A DNA stretch of 44,227 bases, from NCBI GenBank assembly GCA_016866375.1, contig VGMK01000001.1, positions 1-44,227 on the forward strand. The letters are read 5' to 3'. This document shows positions 17,055-26,344 of the stretch, piece by piece. This DNA is from Bacteroidota bacterium. GTDB taxonomy: Bacteria > Bacteroidota > Bacteroidia > Flavobacteriales_D > Crocinitomicaceae. The notes beneath the pieces are model-generated. The model was not told the origin of the DNA, did no database searches, and saw only the letters and a list, made by a program, of their open reading frames with translations. The position numbers and the translations under genes are program-made. How positions within the stretch are numbered: the stretch's first letter is position 1; each line of letters starts with the position of its first letter.

Positions 17055-17435
17055 ATGAAATTAACTAAAACAGAATTTGGTTTAATAATAATTCTCATTT
17101 CAATCTCAATTATTGGTTTTATGCTTAAGTTGCCTGCTGTTTTTAGACATCATGACCGTGAACTACATTTTCTATTTTACCTTCTAACAGCCCTATTTTT
17201 TTATCTGAATTTTGGTAAGAACAAATTGATTAACCATGTTATTATATTCATTTTATTACTGATTTTTGGAATTGGAATCGAGGCAATGCAAGAATTATCC
17301 AATCAAATTTTGAACAAGAAAATCCATGGGAATTTCGATCCGTTAGATGTGTTATTTAATGTGTTTGGACTTTTTGTAGCAACACTTTTTTGGGCAGTTT
17401 CTTATATAGTCAAAATAATCATAAACAAAAAATAG
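17055..17435 (+). CDS. VanZ-like membrane protein
   Basis: A 126-residue protein with four membrane segments (about residues 9-25, 38-53, 62-80 and 100-122). It has the typical VanZ-like order: a charged HHDRELHFLFYLLTALFF region, then GIEAMQELSNQ and DPLDVLFNVFGLFVA with the conserved Asp and Asn. The family is widespread, and its founding member affects teicoplanin sensitivity; most members have no assigned role. It stands alone, and no operon partner is evident. Confidence 0.75.
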   Translation: MKLTKTEFGLIIILISISIIGFMLKLPAVFRHHDRELHFLFYLLTALFFYLNFGKNKLINHVIIFILLLIFGIGIEAMQELSNQILNKKIHGNFDPLDVLFNVFGLFVATLFWAVSYIVKIIINKK

Positions 17436-17611
17436 AATACAAAATGAAAACAAGGGGTTGTTTGATTTGACTGAAGCCGAATGGAAAATTGTAGAGGGCT
17501 TGAACACCCATATTCCGGGAAGTTTCAGAAGCGTTATTAGTTTGAATAGCATGTTTTTTAATCCTAGGCAATATTGCTTACACGCTGTTATTGTTAGTTG
17601 ACATTGAATTG

Positions 17612-18751
17612 TTAAAATTTGAAAATGTCAGGCTCACGCTTCTCAATCATCTTTATAAGCTCATCATCACCATAATCTCCAAAATGCGGATAAATATACT
17701 TTGTTACTTTCGATCCTATTTTCTGATCGTTTATTAAACTGTATACATCTAAAGTATAACGAGTTTCACCAGACCAATGGGACTCTGGGTTTATTCGAAT
17801 TCCATTTATATAAATTTTCTTTTGTGGAAGAAAATATGTGAATTCATAACCCCCTGTACTGACATTAATACTTTGCGACTGAATTAACTTTTCATCAGAA
17901 ATGTCCAAATCATAATATTGAATACTTCCACCAGATCCGCATCCAGAACTTAACAACCCCATTAAACGGCGCATTTTTGACCCAAGATCGAATTCTAGAT
18001 ATCCACCGAAAGAATTACCGTTTAACTCATTTGGATGAAAGTTTTTGAATGTTTCTCGTCCAAGATTATCAAAAATTACATAACCGAAATCCTCGGGACA
18101 CTGAACATTTAAATCTTCGGTAATTGGCGTGAAAAAATAAAAATGATAACTATTCTTCTCATTAAATTTAACAATTAGCGAATCGGTAACAATTTGTATT
18201 TCTTGTTTGAAATCCAGATATACTGTCGAATAATATTTCCCTTCATTAGGAATGTAAATTGGTTGTCTGTATTTGTATGGGAAAATAAAATTATTCGGAT
18301 TCGGTCGTTTTAACAGGCGAATACTATCGCCTAGTTCCAGAATTTTAATCTTTAGCTGATCAATCTCTTCATCTTTAGTTGCAGTTTCCAATTTACTTGA
18401 GTTTAACTCTTTTTGTAAACTAACTATACTAGTATTTAGTTCGTTGATTTTAACGAGATATTTAATCTTAAGCTGATCAATCTCTTCATCTTTAGTTGCA
18501 GTTTCCAATTTACTTGAGTTTAACTCTTTTTGTAAACTATCTATACTAGTATTTAGTTCGTTGATTTTAACGAGATATTCTGAGATAGAATTATTTTGAT
18601 TTAATATCACCTGTTTTAAACTGTCAGCATACATATTTAAGGATATTATTTGTTCTTTTTTTGTTTGTGAAAAAGAATCAATAAAAACTATAATAAACCC
18701 GAAAAATAAAATAATGGGCTTAAATTGGATGGACGTTTTAGCTATTATCAT
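17612..18751 (-). CDS. Exported coiled-coil protein with an internal duplication
   Basis: I start at the ATG at 18751 because it gives a normal signal peptide (MIIAKTSIQFKPIILFFGFI…SFSQ), whereas the longer frame needs a non-ATG start. Residues about 35-150 form a coiled coil containing two nearly identical 39-residue units (KINELNTSI…EIDQLKI). The C-terminal 220 residues are a β-rich domain with SSGCGSGG and no family I know. It is probably periplasmic or surface-attached. The second repeat copy looks recent at DNA level. Confidence 0.75.
   Translation of the reverse strand: MIIAKTSIQFKPIILFFGFIIVFIDSFSQTKKEQIISLNMYADSLKQVILNQNNSISEYLVKINELNTSIDSLQKELNSSKLETATKDEEIDQLKIKYLVKINELNTSIVSLQKELNSSKLETATKDEEIDQLKIKILELGDSIRLLKRPNPNNFIFPYKYRQPIYIPNEGKYYSTVYLDFKQEIQIVTDSLIVKFNEKNSYHFYFFTPITEDLNVQCPEDFGYVIFDNLGRETFKNFHPNELNGNSFGGYLEFDLGSKMRRLMGLLSSGCGSGGSIQYYDLDISDEKLIQSQSINVSTGGYEFTYFLPQKKIYINGIRINPESHWSGETRYTLDVYSLINDQKIGSKVTKYIYPHFGDYGDDELIKMIEKREPDIFKF
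18344..18577. repeat. 117-bp tandem duplication inside the coiled-coil gene
   Basis: Copies at 18344-18460 and 18461-18577 differ at only a few positions, for example TTTAATCTTTAGC versus TTTAATCTTAAGC. The unit is 39 codons, so the frame is kept and the coiled coil is lengthened. Confidence 0.9.
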
Positions 18752-19118
18752 ATTAAATTCAATTAACACTAACTCGTTGCTAACCGTTATAAGAGTAACT
18801 ACACAACAATGACAAAGGTACGTCAAAAACTAATTTCTTAATAATCAACAGCCTAAACTACCCACCAAAACAATCCCGATGGAGATGGAGACACCACTGC
18901 CAAAGATTGAAAAACATAACCTTACGATTGGTGCTATCAGGCGAGGAAGTCAATTGAGAATGAATATAACGCGCATGACGTTCGCCTAATACTCAAAATA
19001 AAATCGATCCTATAGAAAGCGTAAAATATTTAAAAAATAATTCAATCATTAACGACAATTTTTTGGTATAAGATAAGAATAATATTTTTCTTATTATTTT
19101 TGTCAAAAAAGTCAATCT
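18752..19118. other. Intergenic region between divergent genes
   Basis: It holds the candidate -7 box at 18813-18820 (minus strand). TATTTTTC (19083-19090) and TATTTTTG (19095-19102) ahead of the operon starting at 19119 could be -7 boxes, but their spacing to TTG (19063-19065) is not ideal. A 36-codon open stretch near 18878-18988 has no support as a gene. Confidence 0.4.
18813..18820 (-). promoter_or_regulatory. Candidate -7 box for the exported coiled-coil gene
   Basis: On the minus strand TACCTTTG is an exact TAnnTTTG match, 62 bases before the chosen start at 18751. No TTG occurs at the ideal 19-base spacing, so only the -7 element is supported. It favours the shorter gene model, because the longer frame would begin upstream of the transcript. 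Confidence 0.4.
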
Positions 19119-19271
19119 ATGAAATATGAATTAGCCGTTGGATATTCACAACAATCCTTAGAATTATGTGTCAAGTCAATGATTTCAAATGGTTGGCAAC
19201 CTATTGGTGGGGTGTCTGTAATCGCTGACGAAGGGGGTTTAATGTTTTATCAAGCCATGATTTGTCAGTAG
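19119..19271 (+). CDS. DUF1737 small protein
   Basis: A 50-residue protein with the DUF1737 pattern: KYELAVGYSQQSLELCVKSM, then NGWQPIGGVSV and a final FYQAMICQ. Members are short α/β proteins of unknown function, often found beside phage or defence genes. It is the first gene of the envelope operon and its stop directly abuts the next start. Confidence 0.75.
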   Translation: MKYELAVGYSQQSLELCVKSMISNGWQPIGGVSVIADEGGLMFYQAMICQ

Positions 19272-19706
19272 GTGCTTAAAACCAACACTAAATATTTTAT
19301 TAAAAATCACCCCATTGAATTGGAATGGGACTTCTCTGCTATTGGTGGTTTATTCATATATTACCTTAATTCATCGCGTTGGAAAATTCTAAATTTCAGG
19401 TTCACAAAAAAAAGAAACAACATAATAATTTTTCAAAACAGTGATATCATCGATTTCAAATTGTACAGAATTTCATGGTTTCGAATTAAAAAAATGAGTG
19501 TTTTTCATATTTCACCCAAAGCCATTGATCTTGTGAGTACAAAAGTTGAGGTAAAGGAAATAAATGCTCCAGGCATTAACTTTAACTTTTTATCTTTTCG
19601 TAAAAACCCTATTCTTATTAAAGCTAATGGAGAGATTGGACAATTTCACTCTCCGCAAATTTCTAAATTTAATTTAACCATAAATCCATTTACTTATCAT
19701 GAATGA
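19272..19706 (+). CDS. Unknown protein in the envelope operon
   Basis: A 144-residue basic protein starting at a GTG immediately after the DUF1737 stop. It looks β-rich (IIIFQNSDIIDFKLYRISWF, FNFLSFRKNPILIKANG) with no membrane segment or known motif. Its end overlaps the next gene by eight bases. Co-translation with DUF4407 proteins suggests it serves the same complex, perhaps as a cytoplasmic part. Confidence 0.6.
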   Translation: MLKTNTKYFIKNHPIELEWDFSAIGGLFIYYLNSSRWKILNFRFTKKRNNIIIFQNSDIIDFKLYRISWFRIKKMSVFHISPKAIDLVSTKVEVKEINAPGINFNFLSFRKNPILIKANGEIGQFHSPQISKFNLTINPFTYHE

Positions 19707-21000
19707 AATTAACGATTACCTGAAAAATTATGACATGAATAATCCAAATTCCGGTCGTTTTAAACATAAAGTAACACGATTCCTTTGGTGGTGTGCGGGG
19801 GCCGATAAACAAATTTTGGAAAAATGTCCCCTCGGTGACCGTGTAAGGTATGCCGGAATTGGTGGTATTGTATTGGCTACCGGCGTACTAGCAGCGGTAT
19901 CTGGAGGTTATGCCTTTTATACTATTTTCGGACCAAAAGGTGACGCTGTCGTAGAAGAAATTGCGACAATTAGAGATTTATCCATTTCGGCAATTTTTGC
20001 GATACTTTGGGGGTTGATTGTTTTCAATATGGACCGTTTTATCGTTTCAAGTACGGGTAAAGGAGATGGAAAAGATACTATTTCATGGAAGGAATTAGGT
20101 CAGGCCCTTCCACGAATTATCATTGCTGTTATTTTAGCTTTTGCGATTTCATCACCGTTAGAAACCCGAATTTTGAAATCTGAAATTGACGCTAAATTGC
20201 AAACAAAACAAGACGAGTATTTACTCGAATTAAATAAAAACACAGATAAAATAAAGAACGAAGAAATAAATCGAGTAAAAACTGAGATTTCCAAAATGGA
20301 AAAAGAAATCCTTGGTATTGAAGAGTCGTTTGAAAAAAGACGATTGGAAATCAAAGAAGCTCGAATTCGTCTTGAAGATGAAATTGCGGGTAGAATAGGG
20401 TCGGGAAAGGCCGGTGAAGGTCCCGCCGCACGAACTCAAAAAGAAAATCTTACACGTCAAGAACAAGAGTTAAACGAACAAAAAAAGAATAAAGAACCTG
20501 AAATTGCCGCAAAAAAAACACGATTAAAAGCTTCGGTTTTAGAACTTGACAAAATCTATAAAAGCATTGAAGAGGATAAAGCAAAAAACAAATTAAAAGC
20601 AAACAATTTGGATGGTTTGTTGGAAAGAATTCATATTTCCCATGAAATCGGAGGTATCGTGCCTTGGATTATTTTCCTTGTTTTACTTTCGATTGAGGCC
20701 GGTCCTATTTTCTTCAAAATGATGATGCAAAAAGGTGTTTATGAATACTTGGTGGAAAATAATAAAAAACGCTTTCTTTCACTTAACGGTATTGTGGTAG
20801 AGGAGAAACTAGTTGAAGACAAACATGATGTAAAACATGCTGAAATAACACATTTTATGGAGGCCGAAAAAGAGATCAATGCAAAAAAAGAGCAATTAGA
20901 TAAAGAATCTGATCTAACCAGTCATACACTCGATAAATGGCATAAATCCAAAAAAGGAGAAATCGACGAGAATCCCGAACAGTTTTTTAACGAACACTAA
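19699..21000 (+). CDS. DUF4407 membrane coiled-coil protein
   Basis: A 433-residue protein with the DUF4407 N-terminus: FLWWCAGADKQILEKCP, GIGGIVLATGVLAAVSGGYAF, ILWGLIVFNMDRFIVSS and ALPRIIIAVILAFAISSPLE. That gives three or four membrane segments in residues 45-155. A long charged coiled coil follows (about 160-300), then one more membrane segment (WIIFLVLLSIEAGPIFFKM) and a charged tail. The family has no established function. The shape of membrane bundle plus long helical stalk recalls ZorA/MotA-like stators, but no sequence link is visible. The following gene starts at the next base. Confidence 0.88.
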   Translation: MNEINDYLKNYDMNNPNSGRFKHKVTRFLWWCAGADKQILEKCPLGDRVRYAGIGGIVLATGVLAAVSGGYAFYTIFGPKGDAVVEEIATIRDLSISAIFAILWGLIVFNMDRFIVSSTGKGDGKDTISWKELGQALPRIIIAVILAFAISSPLETRILKSEIDAKLQTKQDEYLLELNKNTDKIKNEEINRVKTEISKMEKEILGIEESFEKRRLEIKEARIRLEDEIAGRIGSGKAGEGPAARTQKENLTRQEQELNEQKKNKEPEIAAKKTRLKASVLELDKIYKSIEEDKAKNKLKANNLDGLLERIHISHEIGGIVPWIIFLVLLSIEAGPIFFKMMMQKGVYEYLVENNKKRFLSLNGIVVEEKLVEDKHDVKHAEITHFMEAEKEINAKKEQLDKESDLTSHTLDKWHKSKKGEIDENPEQFFNEH

Positions 21001-22044
21001 ATGGGGAGGTTGTCCATTTTATTATTTGGACTTGACGAAACTATTTTAGCCCAATTAAGCGCGAGCGAACGAGATAAGTTTAAGTTCTTGAGTTGGCAGT
21101 TTCTGATTCAGTTCTTGTGTATTGTAGTAGGAATGAGTTATTTCTTCTTTCTACTCACGAATTCATATGTTCTGGGAGGAATAATAGGTCTTTTATTTGC
21201 CACAGTGATTAGTTCAGTTTTGCGTTTTACTCTGATATCTATTGGAATTCCATTAACTCAGATTGCTACTCCGTTGTCAATTCTCAAACGTTGGGTGAAT
21301 TTAATTCGTATTGCCCTCTACGCTGTTTATTGCTTCGTGGCTCTAACACCATTTCTCGCTTTATTTCATCACAATTCTTTATCCAACGATATGCAACAAC
21401 ACCGGCAGAAAATTGTGACAAGTTATGAAGAGCTTTTGCAAAAAAGATATGAAAACGCCATTCAAGAAAATAAAAATGATTTAGTAAAAAGGGAGAAAGA
21501 AATACAGGAATTGGAAGGAGATTATGAATCGATTCAAGACAAAGAGAGGAAGAATCTTGTGCTGTTTCAGCTTCGAGAATTGAAAAAAAAATACGAGGAA
21601 AAAGCCAATTCTTTTGCTATTCAGCAAAAAAAAATACAGGATAATTTAACATTGGAGTTTAAGAATTATGAGTCAAAAATCATGGGTGAAGACTTTCCAT
21701 TTACAAGATTTGATATCCTCATGGAAAAAGACAATTTTGTTTTTGTTTTAATCCTTATCGTTTTAGCATTCAGCTCAATAATTATACAATATATTAAAGC
21801 CGTAAGTGGTACCGAAAGTTCATATTTCGCCTTGTGTTCAAAACTATACTCAGAACGAGTAAGCAAAGATTACCAAGTGACAGTTGATGACACTAGAGCA
21901 TATCTTTTGGCAGAATTTAATAAATCCTGGTCTCCAATCCTTAATTATGAAGATCCTCCATTCAATGAAAAGAGAATTGTAACGGAAACGGAATTGAAGA
22001 ATAGCTCGTTGTTTAACGAATGGAAAAATAGAAAGGGATCATGA
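21001..22044 (+). CDS. Second, divergent DUF4407-like membrane protein
   Basis: A 347-residue protein with the same plan as its upstream neighbour but diverged. It has an N-terminal LDETILAQLSASERDKFK followed by three membrane segments (about 30-50, 57-80 and 98-122). A coiled coil covers about 130-225, and another membrane segment (FVFVLILIVLAFSSIIIQYI) precedes a cytoplasm-type tail. The two may form a hetero-oligomer. It overlaps the OmpA-type gene by four bases. Confidence 0.7.
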   Translation: MGRLSILLFGLDETILAQLSASERDKFKFLSWQFLIQFLCIVVGMSYFFFLLTNSYVLGGIIGLLFATVISSVLRFTLISIGIPLTQIATPLSILKRWVNLIRIALYAVYCFVALTPFLALFHHNSLSNDMQQHRQKIVTSYEELLQKRYENAIQENKNDLVKREKEIQELEGDYESIQDKERKNLVLFQLRELKKKYEEKANSFAIQQKKIQDNLTLEFKNYESKIMGEDFPFTRFDILMEKDNFVFVLILIVLAFSSIIIQYIKAVSGTESSYFALCSKLYSERVSKDYQVTVDDTRAYLLAEFNKSWSPILNYEDPPFNEKRIVTETELKNSSLFNEWKNRKGS

Positions 22045-23210
22045 GTAGTACCGTGCAATATTTTTCTGGAGATTTCATGTCAAGTTTTACAACGGCACAT
22101 GAATACACGAAAAATATTCTACATTTCGAACAAAACACCTCACAACTAATTATCTGTGGAAACGTATTGGTTACGAATGTCACGTATTACGATAATCTGC
22201 CATTGCCAAGTGTCGACTTGCCACTCAAACACGGAGATGAACTTTCCTTCGTAGAATTTAGAGATCATAATCCTGAATTATCGAGAAGAAGAAATATTTT
22301 TGATTATACCATTTCTTCTCTAAAAATTTCTGATTTTCAAGAAATAGATGGTGTTCCTCATGGTATTCTTACTGGAAGAATTACAGGTTGTTTAGTAAAA
22401 AAAGAAAAACAGGAAACCAATCAAGATCCTCCATTATCTTCCGAAACTGTCGAAAATTATTCTACACACACACCGTATACAACTCCTACGCAACTTTCAG
22501 AACGAAAAGGATGCGGAGCAAACCCACTTTTAAACTCGACCTCGCTGGGCCGAAATGGTGGTTGTGGAAGGTTTTTACCAAATACTGGGATTGCGAATCG
22601 AGGTTGCGGAAACATGGCGATACCGGGTGTAATGCCAAATGGATGTCGCAACAGCGGTTGTTGGTCTATTTTATCCTATTTAATTTGGGTGCCTTTGCTA
22701 TTTAGTTTATTTAAGTTTTGTGATAATAGCGATCAAGAGGATCGGAACATGCCAAAAGTTGAAGATAACAAGAAGGATTATTGGGAAGAAAATTCTGAAG
22801 AAGATTTTGGAATAGACTCTACTAAAATTTTGGACAATACCTATGAAATCCAATACAAATCGATTCTATTGCCTAATGTGCAATTCTTCACCAATAGCGA
22901 TAGAATATTGGAATACTCCAAAAAAGAACTAGATGAATTGAGTTTGTATTTCAACGAAAACAAGGAACTAAAAGGGATCATTTTTGGTTATACTGATGAT
23001 AAGGGAAATAAAGAAAAAAATCAACGGTTATCTCAAAAAAGAGCAGAAGCTGTAATGAATTATCTCATTGAAAGGGGTGTTGAATCCAGCCGCTTATCGG
23101 CAATTGGCAAAGGGGAATCCGACCCAAGAGCGAGCAATAAACTCAGAGAAGGAAGGTTAATGAACCGCAGAGTTGAAATTACCATTGTTAAAAAGGTGAG
23201 AAGAAAATGA
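22041..23210 (+). CDS. Single-pass protein with C-terminal OmpA peptidoglycan-binding domain
   Basis: A 389-residue protein. The N-terminal 115 residues look β-rich and probably cytoplasmic. Residues about 125-205 form a Gly/Cys/Asn-rich linker (GNGCR-type clusters), then one membrane segment (ILSYLIWVPLLFSLFKFC). The OmpA-like domain at 275-389 includes FFTNSDRILEYSKKELDEL, IFGYTDDKGNK, LSQKRAEAVMNYLIERGV, GKGESDPRASN and MNRRVEI. The order of cytoplasmic part, one membrane helix and periplasmic OmpA domain is that of MotB/ZorB. The membrane helix lacks the proton-carrying Asp expected of a working stator. It likely anchors the DUF4407 complex to peptidoglycan. Confidence 0.88.
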   Translation: MSSTVQYFSGDFMSSFTTAHEYTKNILHFEQNTSQLIICGNVLVTNVTYYDNLPLPSVDLPLKHGDELSFVEFRDHNPELSRRRNIFDYTISSLKISDFQEIDGVPHGILTGRITGCLVKKEKQETNQDPPLSSETVENYSTHTPYTTPTQLSERKGCGANPLLNSTSLGRNGGCGRFLPNTGIANRGCGNMAIPGVMPNGCRNSGCWSILSYLIWVPLLFSLFKFCDNSDQEDRNMPKVEDNKKDYWEENSEEDFGIDSTKILDNTYEIQYKSILLPNVQFFTNSDRILEYSKKELDELSLYFNENKELKGIIFGYTDDKGNKEKNQRLSQKRAEAVMNYLIERGVESSRLSAIGKGESDPRASNKLREGRLMNRRVEITIVKKVRRK

Positions 23211-24922
23211 CGGCGGAACGTATATATTTCAAAGCTAGGGCCATTGGGTATTACCATGTGGAAGATTCACGTCAGACGGGACCATATTCTTTTGCTGAAA
23301 TAGAAATTACGCAGTTAGACCTCGTTGAACTTAAGGAAATTGATGCATTCGACTTTAATGAGTTGAAAACTGGATTATTTCATAAACCAGAACGTAAAAT
23401 AAAAGCAGTGAGAGTCTTTCTTGAATCAGGAACGTATTTGAAAGAAGACATTCGCGATATTCTTTTCAGGCGCATCGAGAAAACGGATAAATTAACAGTT
23501 GAGGGCCAGGAATGGATAGGATTTACTGCCGATGCTTATTTTATCATTGAACGAAAAATCGAAGTCAAGCAAACACTAATCCCAACTGTTAATAGGAGAA
23601 CTATTTGGCCATTTTCACGAACAGGCACCACAACACAGACAACTACATTTGATACAAAAACAGGGAGCTCAACAGGAATAAATGTAGATCCGGTAGCCAC
23701 TGCTCCAGCATCTCCACTTCTTGGTTACTTGGTATTATTTCTTTGCTTCGTGTTTGTATTCGGGTTGTTCTTCGGATTTGGTGGAGGAACCTTGTTGTTT
23801 TTGGTACTTTTAGGTATTTCATTCCTACTTTCCTTTCTTGGTGACCGTTTTCCAGTTTTTCAACGCATTTTCGGAGTTAACTTTCCTTTATGGAACATCA
23901 TCGGTTGGATTTTTATATTTTTCAGTTTACTAAGTTTTGGAACCTATGGTCCAGACAATGGAAACATAAGTGGGTTCTTACTCGGGCTGGCTATCATCCT
24001 ATGGTCACGCAACGCTATTTGGCTGCGACGAATCGGACAACTTTCATTTTTTATCGTTATGCTTATGTTTTTGGCTAATTCCGGTATTTTAGGTTGGCTT
24101 GAGGATATCCCCGAAAAAACAAAACGAAAAAAATATACTGAAGACAAAGAATTTGTTGAGGAAGATCACATTAAATTTAAAAGAGAAAAAGATACCGTAG
24201 AAAACGACCAAGGTGAAAAAGTAGTTCGCGAGAAACTTATGCATTCATTAAATTGGACAGATAATTATCAAATGAATCATCAAGCTGTAATTAGTGTTTT
24301 TAAGCAGGATTATGAATCTTCAGAAATTAAGCGAAACAGAAGTGAAGTAAATGAAACGTCGGCATTGAGGTATTGGAACAGAGTGTATGCTCAACTTATT
24401 TACGACAACAAAGAGTACTTGGAACAGGTTATTGCCACTTTCAATCAAATTGGTAAGTCGAAACAACTCGATAGAAAAGGATTTGCAGACATGGTGGTTT
24501 CAGGCATACAAAACATACCCTATTACTTAGTTCATGATTTATCGCATGATGACGCCGATAGACAATTCGGTGGATTCATTACGGAATGGCACAACAAAGG
24601 TGGTAATTGCTTAGAAAAAATGAAATATGGTATTCAGGCTCCAGCTGAATTCATGGGGAATTTTAAAGGTGACTGTGATACACGAAGTGTTTTGTTGTTT
24701 TATGTCCTATCGAGATTTAAGTACGATGTCGCTATTTTAATTTCAGAACAATACGGACATGCAATATTAGGAATAGCCGGAGATTATTCAGGAAAATATA
24801 AAGAATACAACGGATATCGTTATTTTGCTTGGGAAACCACAGCAACCAATTTCGTTCCAGGAGTACTTGCTCCTGATTTCGGAAACATGAACTATTGGAA
24901 AATTGCATTAACTAATAACTAA
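23207..24922 (+). CDS. Multi-pass membrane protein with transglutaminase-like domain
   Basis: A 571-residue protein. An N-terminal soluble domain (1-130: RAIGYYHVEDSRQTGPYSF … RVFLESGTYLKEDIRDILF) is followed by about six membrane segments (165-310). The C-terminal domain has a Cys-His-acid arrangement like a transglutaminase/cysteine peptidase: GDCDTRSVLLF (C490), YGHAILGIAG (H518) and FAWETT (E543). It may cut or cross-link envelope proteins. The gene overlaps the OmpA-type gene by four bases and precedes the DUF350-like gene by three, so it is part of the same complex or pathway. Confidence 0.75.
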   Translation: MTAERIYFKARAIGYYHVEDSRQTGPYSFAEIEITQLDLVELKEIDAFDFNELKTGLFHKPERKIKAVRVFLESGTYLKEDIRDILFRRIEKTDKLTVEGQEWIGFTADAYFIIERKIEVKQTLIPTVNRRTIWPFSRTGTTTQTTTFDTKTGSSTGINVDPVATAPASPLLGYLVLFLCFVFVFGLFFGFGGGTLLFLVLLGISFLLSFLGDRFPVFQRIFGVNFPLWNIIGWIFIFFSLLSFGTYGPDNGNISGFLLGLAIILWSRNAIWLRRIGQLSFFIVMLMFLANSGILGWLEDIPEKTKRKKYTEDKEFVEEDHIKFKREKDTVENDQGEKVVREKLMHSLNWTDNYQMNHQAVISVFKQDYESSEIKRNRSEVNETSALRYWNRVYAQLIYDNKEYLEQVIATFNQIGKSKQLDRKGFADMVVSGIQNIPYYLVHDLSHDDADRQFGGFITEWHNKGGNCLEKMKYGIQAPAEFMGNFKGDCDTRSVLLFYVLSRFKYDVAILISEQYGHAILGIAGDYSGKYKEYNGYRYFAWETTATNFVPGVLAPDFGNMNYWKIALTNN

Positions 24923-24925
24923 ATT

Positions 24926-25450
24926 ATGAAAACAGATTTTTACATTGCCCTCACTCAACTCAGCACCTCTGTTGTTATGGGAATTTTAACCGTTTACTTA
25001 ACTAAAGTAATTGTTACGAAATATTACAAAACTAAAACTGGACAAGTAAATCCTTACCAAAACACTTCGTTCATGATTTTTCTTGCCGGAACCATTTTTT
25101 CGGTCTCTTACATGGTTTATGGTATAAATGAACCTTTAGCCGAAACCATGCGCATATTACAGACGCAAGAACTTAGTAAATCTAAGTTAATACTAGAATA
25201 TTTACGTTTTGCAGGGATGTTCCTGACGCTTGCATACGCGTTCAGTGCTGGGGTGATTTTTTTGGCTTACAAACTCTTTTCAATTTTAACCGCGCAATTG
25301 GATGAATATGAAGAAATATCGCGCAATAATATCGGTGTTGCCATACTAGTAAGTGTTTTGACCATTGTAATTGCTTTGTTTGCACATATTGCCTTCATCG
25401 GGTTTATTCAAACATTTATCCCTTATCCAGAAATGCCAACTTTTATCTGA
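24926..25450 (+). CDS. DUF350-like membrane protein
   Basis: A 174-residue protein with four membrane segments (about 10-30, 48-66, 95-120 and 138-165). The stretch EEISRNNIGVAILVSVLTIV fits the DUF350 repeat, whose members often occur in envelope-stress operons. The family call is tentative because the first half is less typical. The stop codon shares one base with the next start. Confidence 0.55.
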   Translation: MKTDFYIALTQLSTSVVMGILTVYLTKVIVTKYYKTKTGQVNPYQNTSFMIFLAGTIFSVSYMVYGINEPLAETMRILQTQELSKSKLILEYLRFAGMFLTLAYAFSAGVIFLAYKLFSILTAQLDEYEEISRNNIGVAILVSVLTIVIALFAHIAFIGFIQTFIPYPEMPTFI

Positions 25451-25995
25451 TGAATCCTGTTTTCAAAACAATTTCAGAGTCGCAAACAGTACTAACTGAA
25501 TTGATGATTCCCAGTTATGCTAATTTCGGTGGTAAAATACATGGCGGTATTTTACTTTCACTTATGGATAAAGTAGCTTACGTTACCGCTTCCAAACACT
25601 ACGGAGGCTACTGTGTTACCGTCGCTGTGGAAGGTGTGGAATTCATGCATCCTGTTGAAGTTGGTCAACTGGTATCTTTGAAAGCGAGCATCAATTATGT
25701 GGGTAAGTCCTCTATGATTGTCGGTATTCGTGTGGAGGCCTTACAGCCTAAAACTGGCGAAGTTTTTCATACAAATAGTTCGTATTTTACCATGGTGGCA
25801 AAGAACGACGACCATCAAACTGATCGCGTACCCGGTTTAATTTTACAAACGGAAACAGAAATTCGACGTTTCTATGAAGGTATGCATCTTAAGCATATGG
25901 CAAAACAAAAACGAGAAATGCTCAAATCCGACTTTTCGTCTCTAACACTTGAAGATATCTGTGCTCACTTACTTGATGAAAATTGTAAGTTTTAA
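25450..25995 (+). CDS. Hotdog-fold acyl-CoA thioesterase
   Basis: A 181-residue YciA/Acot-type thioesterase that hydrolyses acyl-CoA to free acid and CoA. The hotdog landmarks are NFGGKIHGGILLSLMDKVAY, CVTVAVEGVEFMHPVEVGQ and SINYVGKSSMIVGIRVEA. It is coupled to the membrane operon (the ATG overlaps the preceding stop by one base), but a functional link is not obvious. It may be a chromosomal gene read through from the operon. Confidence 0.88.
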   Translation: MNPVFKTISESQTVLTELMIPSYANFGGKIHGGILLSLMDKVAYVTASKHYGGYCVTVAVEGVEFMHPVEVGQLVSLKASINYVGKSSMIVGIRVEALQPKTGEVFHTNSSYFTMVAKNDDHQTDRVPGLILQTETEIRRFYEGMHLKHMAKQKREMLKSDFSSLTLEDICAHLLDENCKF

Positions 25996-26333
25996 ACCTT
26001 ATTTTTTCTACCCTCCTCCTCTTCTTTCTTTATGGCATCTCCAAAAATTAGATTGTACAGGTATTGATACAAATAAATTTTAGCGCCCAAAGGCCAAATT
26101 CTATAAATTTCGAAGAAGGGCAATATGCTTAAAGTCACGGTAATAAATCCAAATGGAAAAATACCGAGTAGAACCAATGCAACCTGCGCACAAGAAAAGA
26201 GTAGCAACAATCCTAATCGTAAAAAAAAGTGTCGTTCGAGTTTTTTTAAAATTTTCTGAACTTCTTTCGCATCTTTCACTTCAACACGAGAAAAATCTAA
26301 CTCGATTGCTAATAATTGTTCTTTGATATTCAT
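25992..26333 (-). CDS. Small two-segment membrane protein
   Basis: A 113-residue protein with two hydrophobic segments (about 38-58 and 60-80: LRLGLLLLFSCAQVALVLLG, FGFITVTLSILPFFEIY) between a charged helix and a lysine/glutamate-rich tail. It converges on the thioesterase gene, and the stop codons overlap. No family is recognised. It lies 11 bases after the 26345-26809 gene in the same direction. Confidence 0.65.
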   Translation of the reverse strand: MNIKEQLLAIELDFSRVEVKDAKEVQKILKKLERHFFLRLGLLLLFSCAQVALVLLGIFPFGFITVTLSILPFFEIYRIWPLGAKIYLYQYLYNLIFGDAIKKEEEEGRKNKV

Positions 26334-26344
26334 GTCTAAAAAAT

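Noticed and set aside
17458..17601. A short frame (LFDLTEAEWKIVEGL…) recalling a transposase N-terminus
   Set aside because: Only a few residues match, there is no continuation or terminal inverted repeat, and it begins with TTG.
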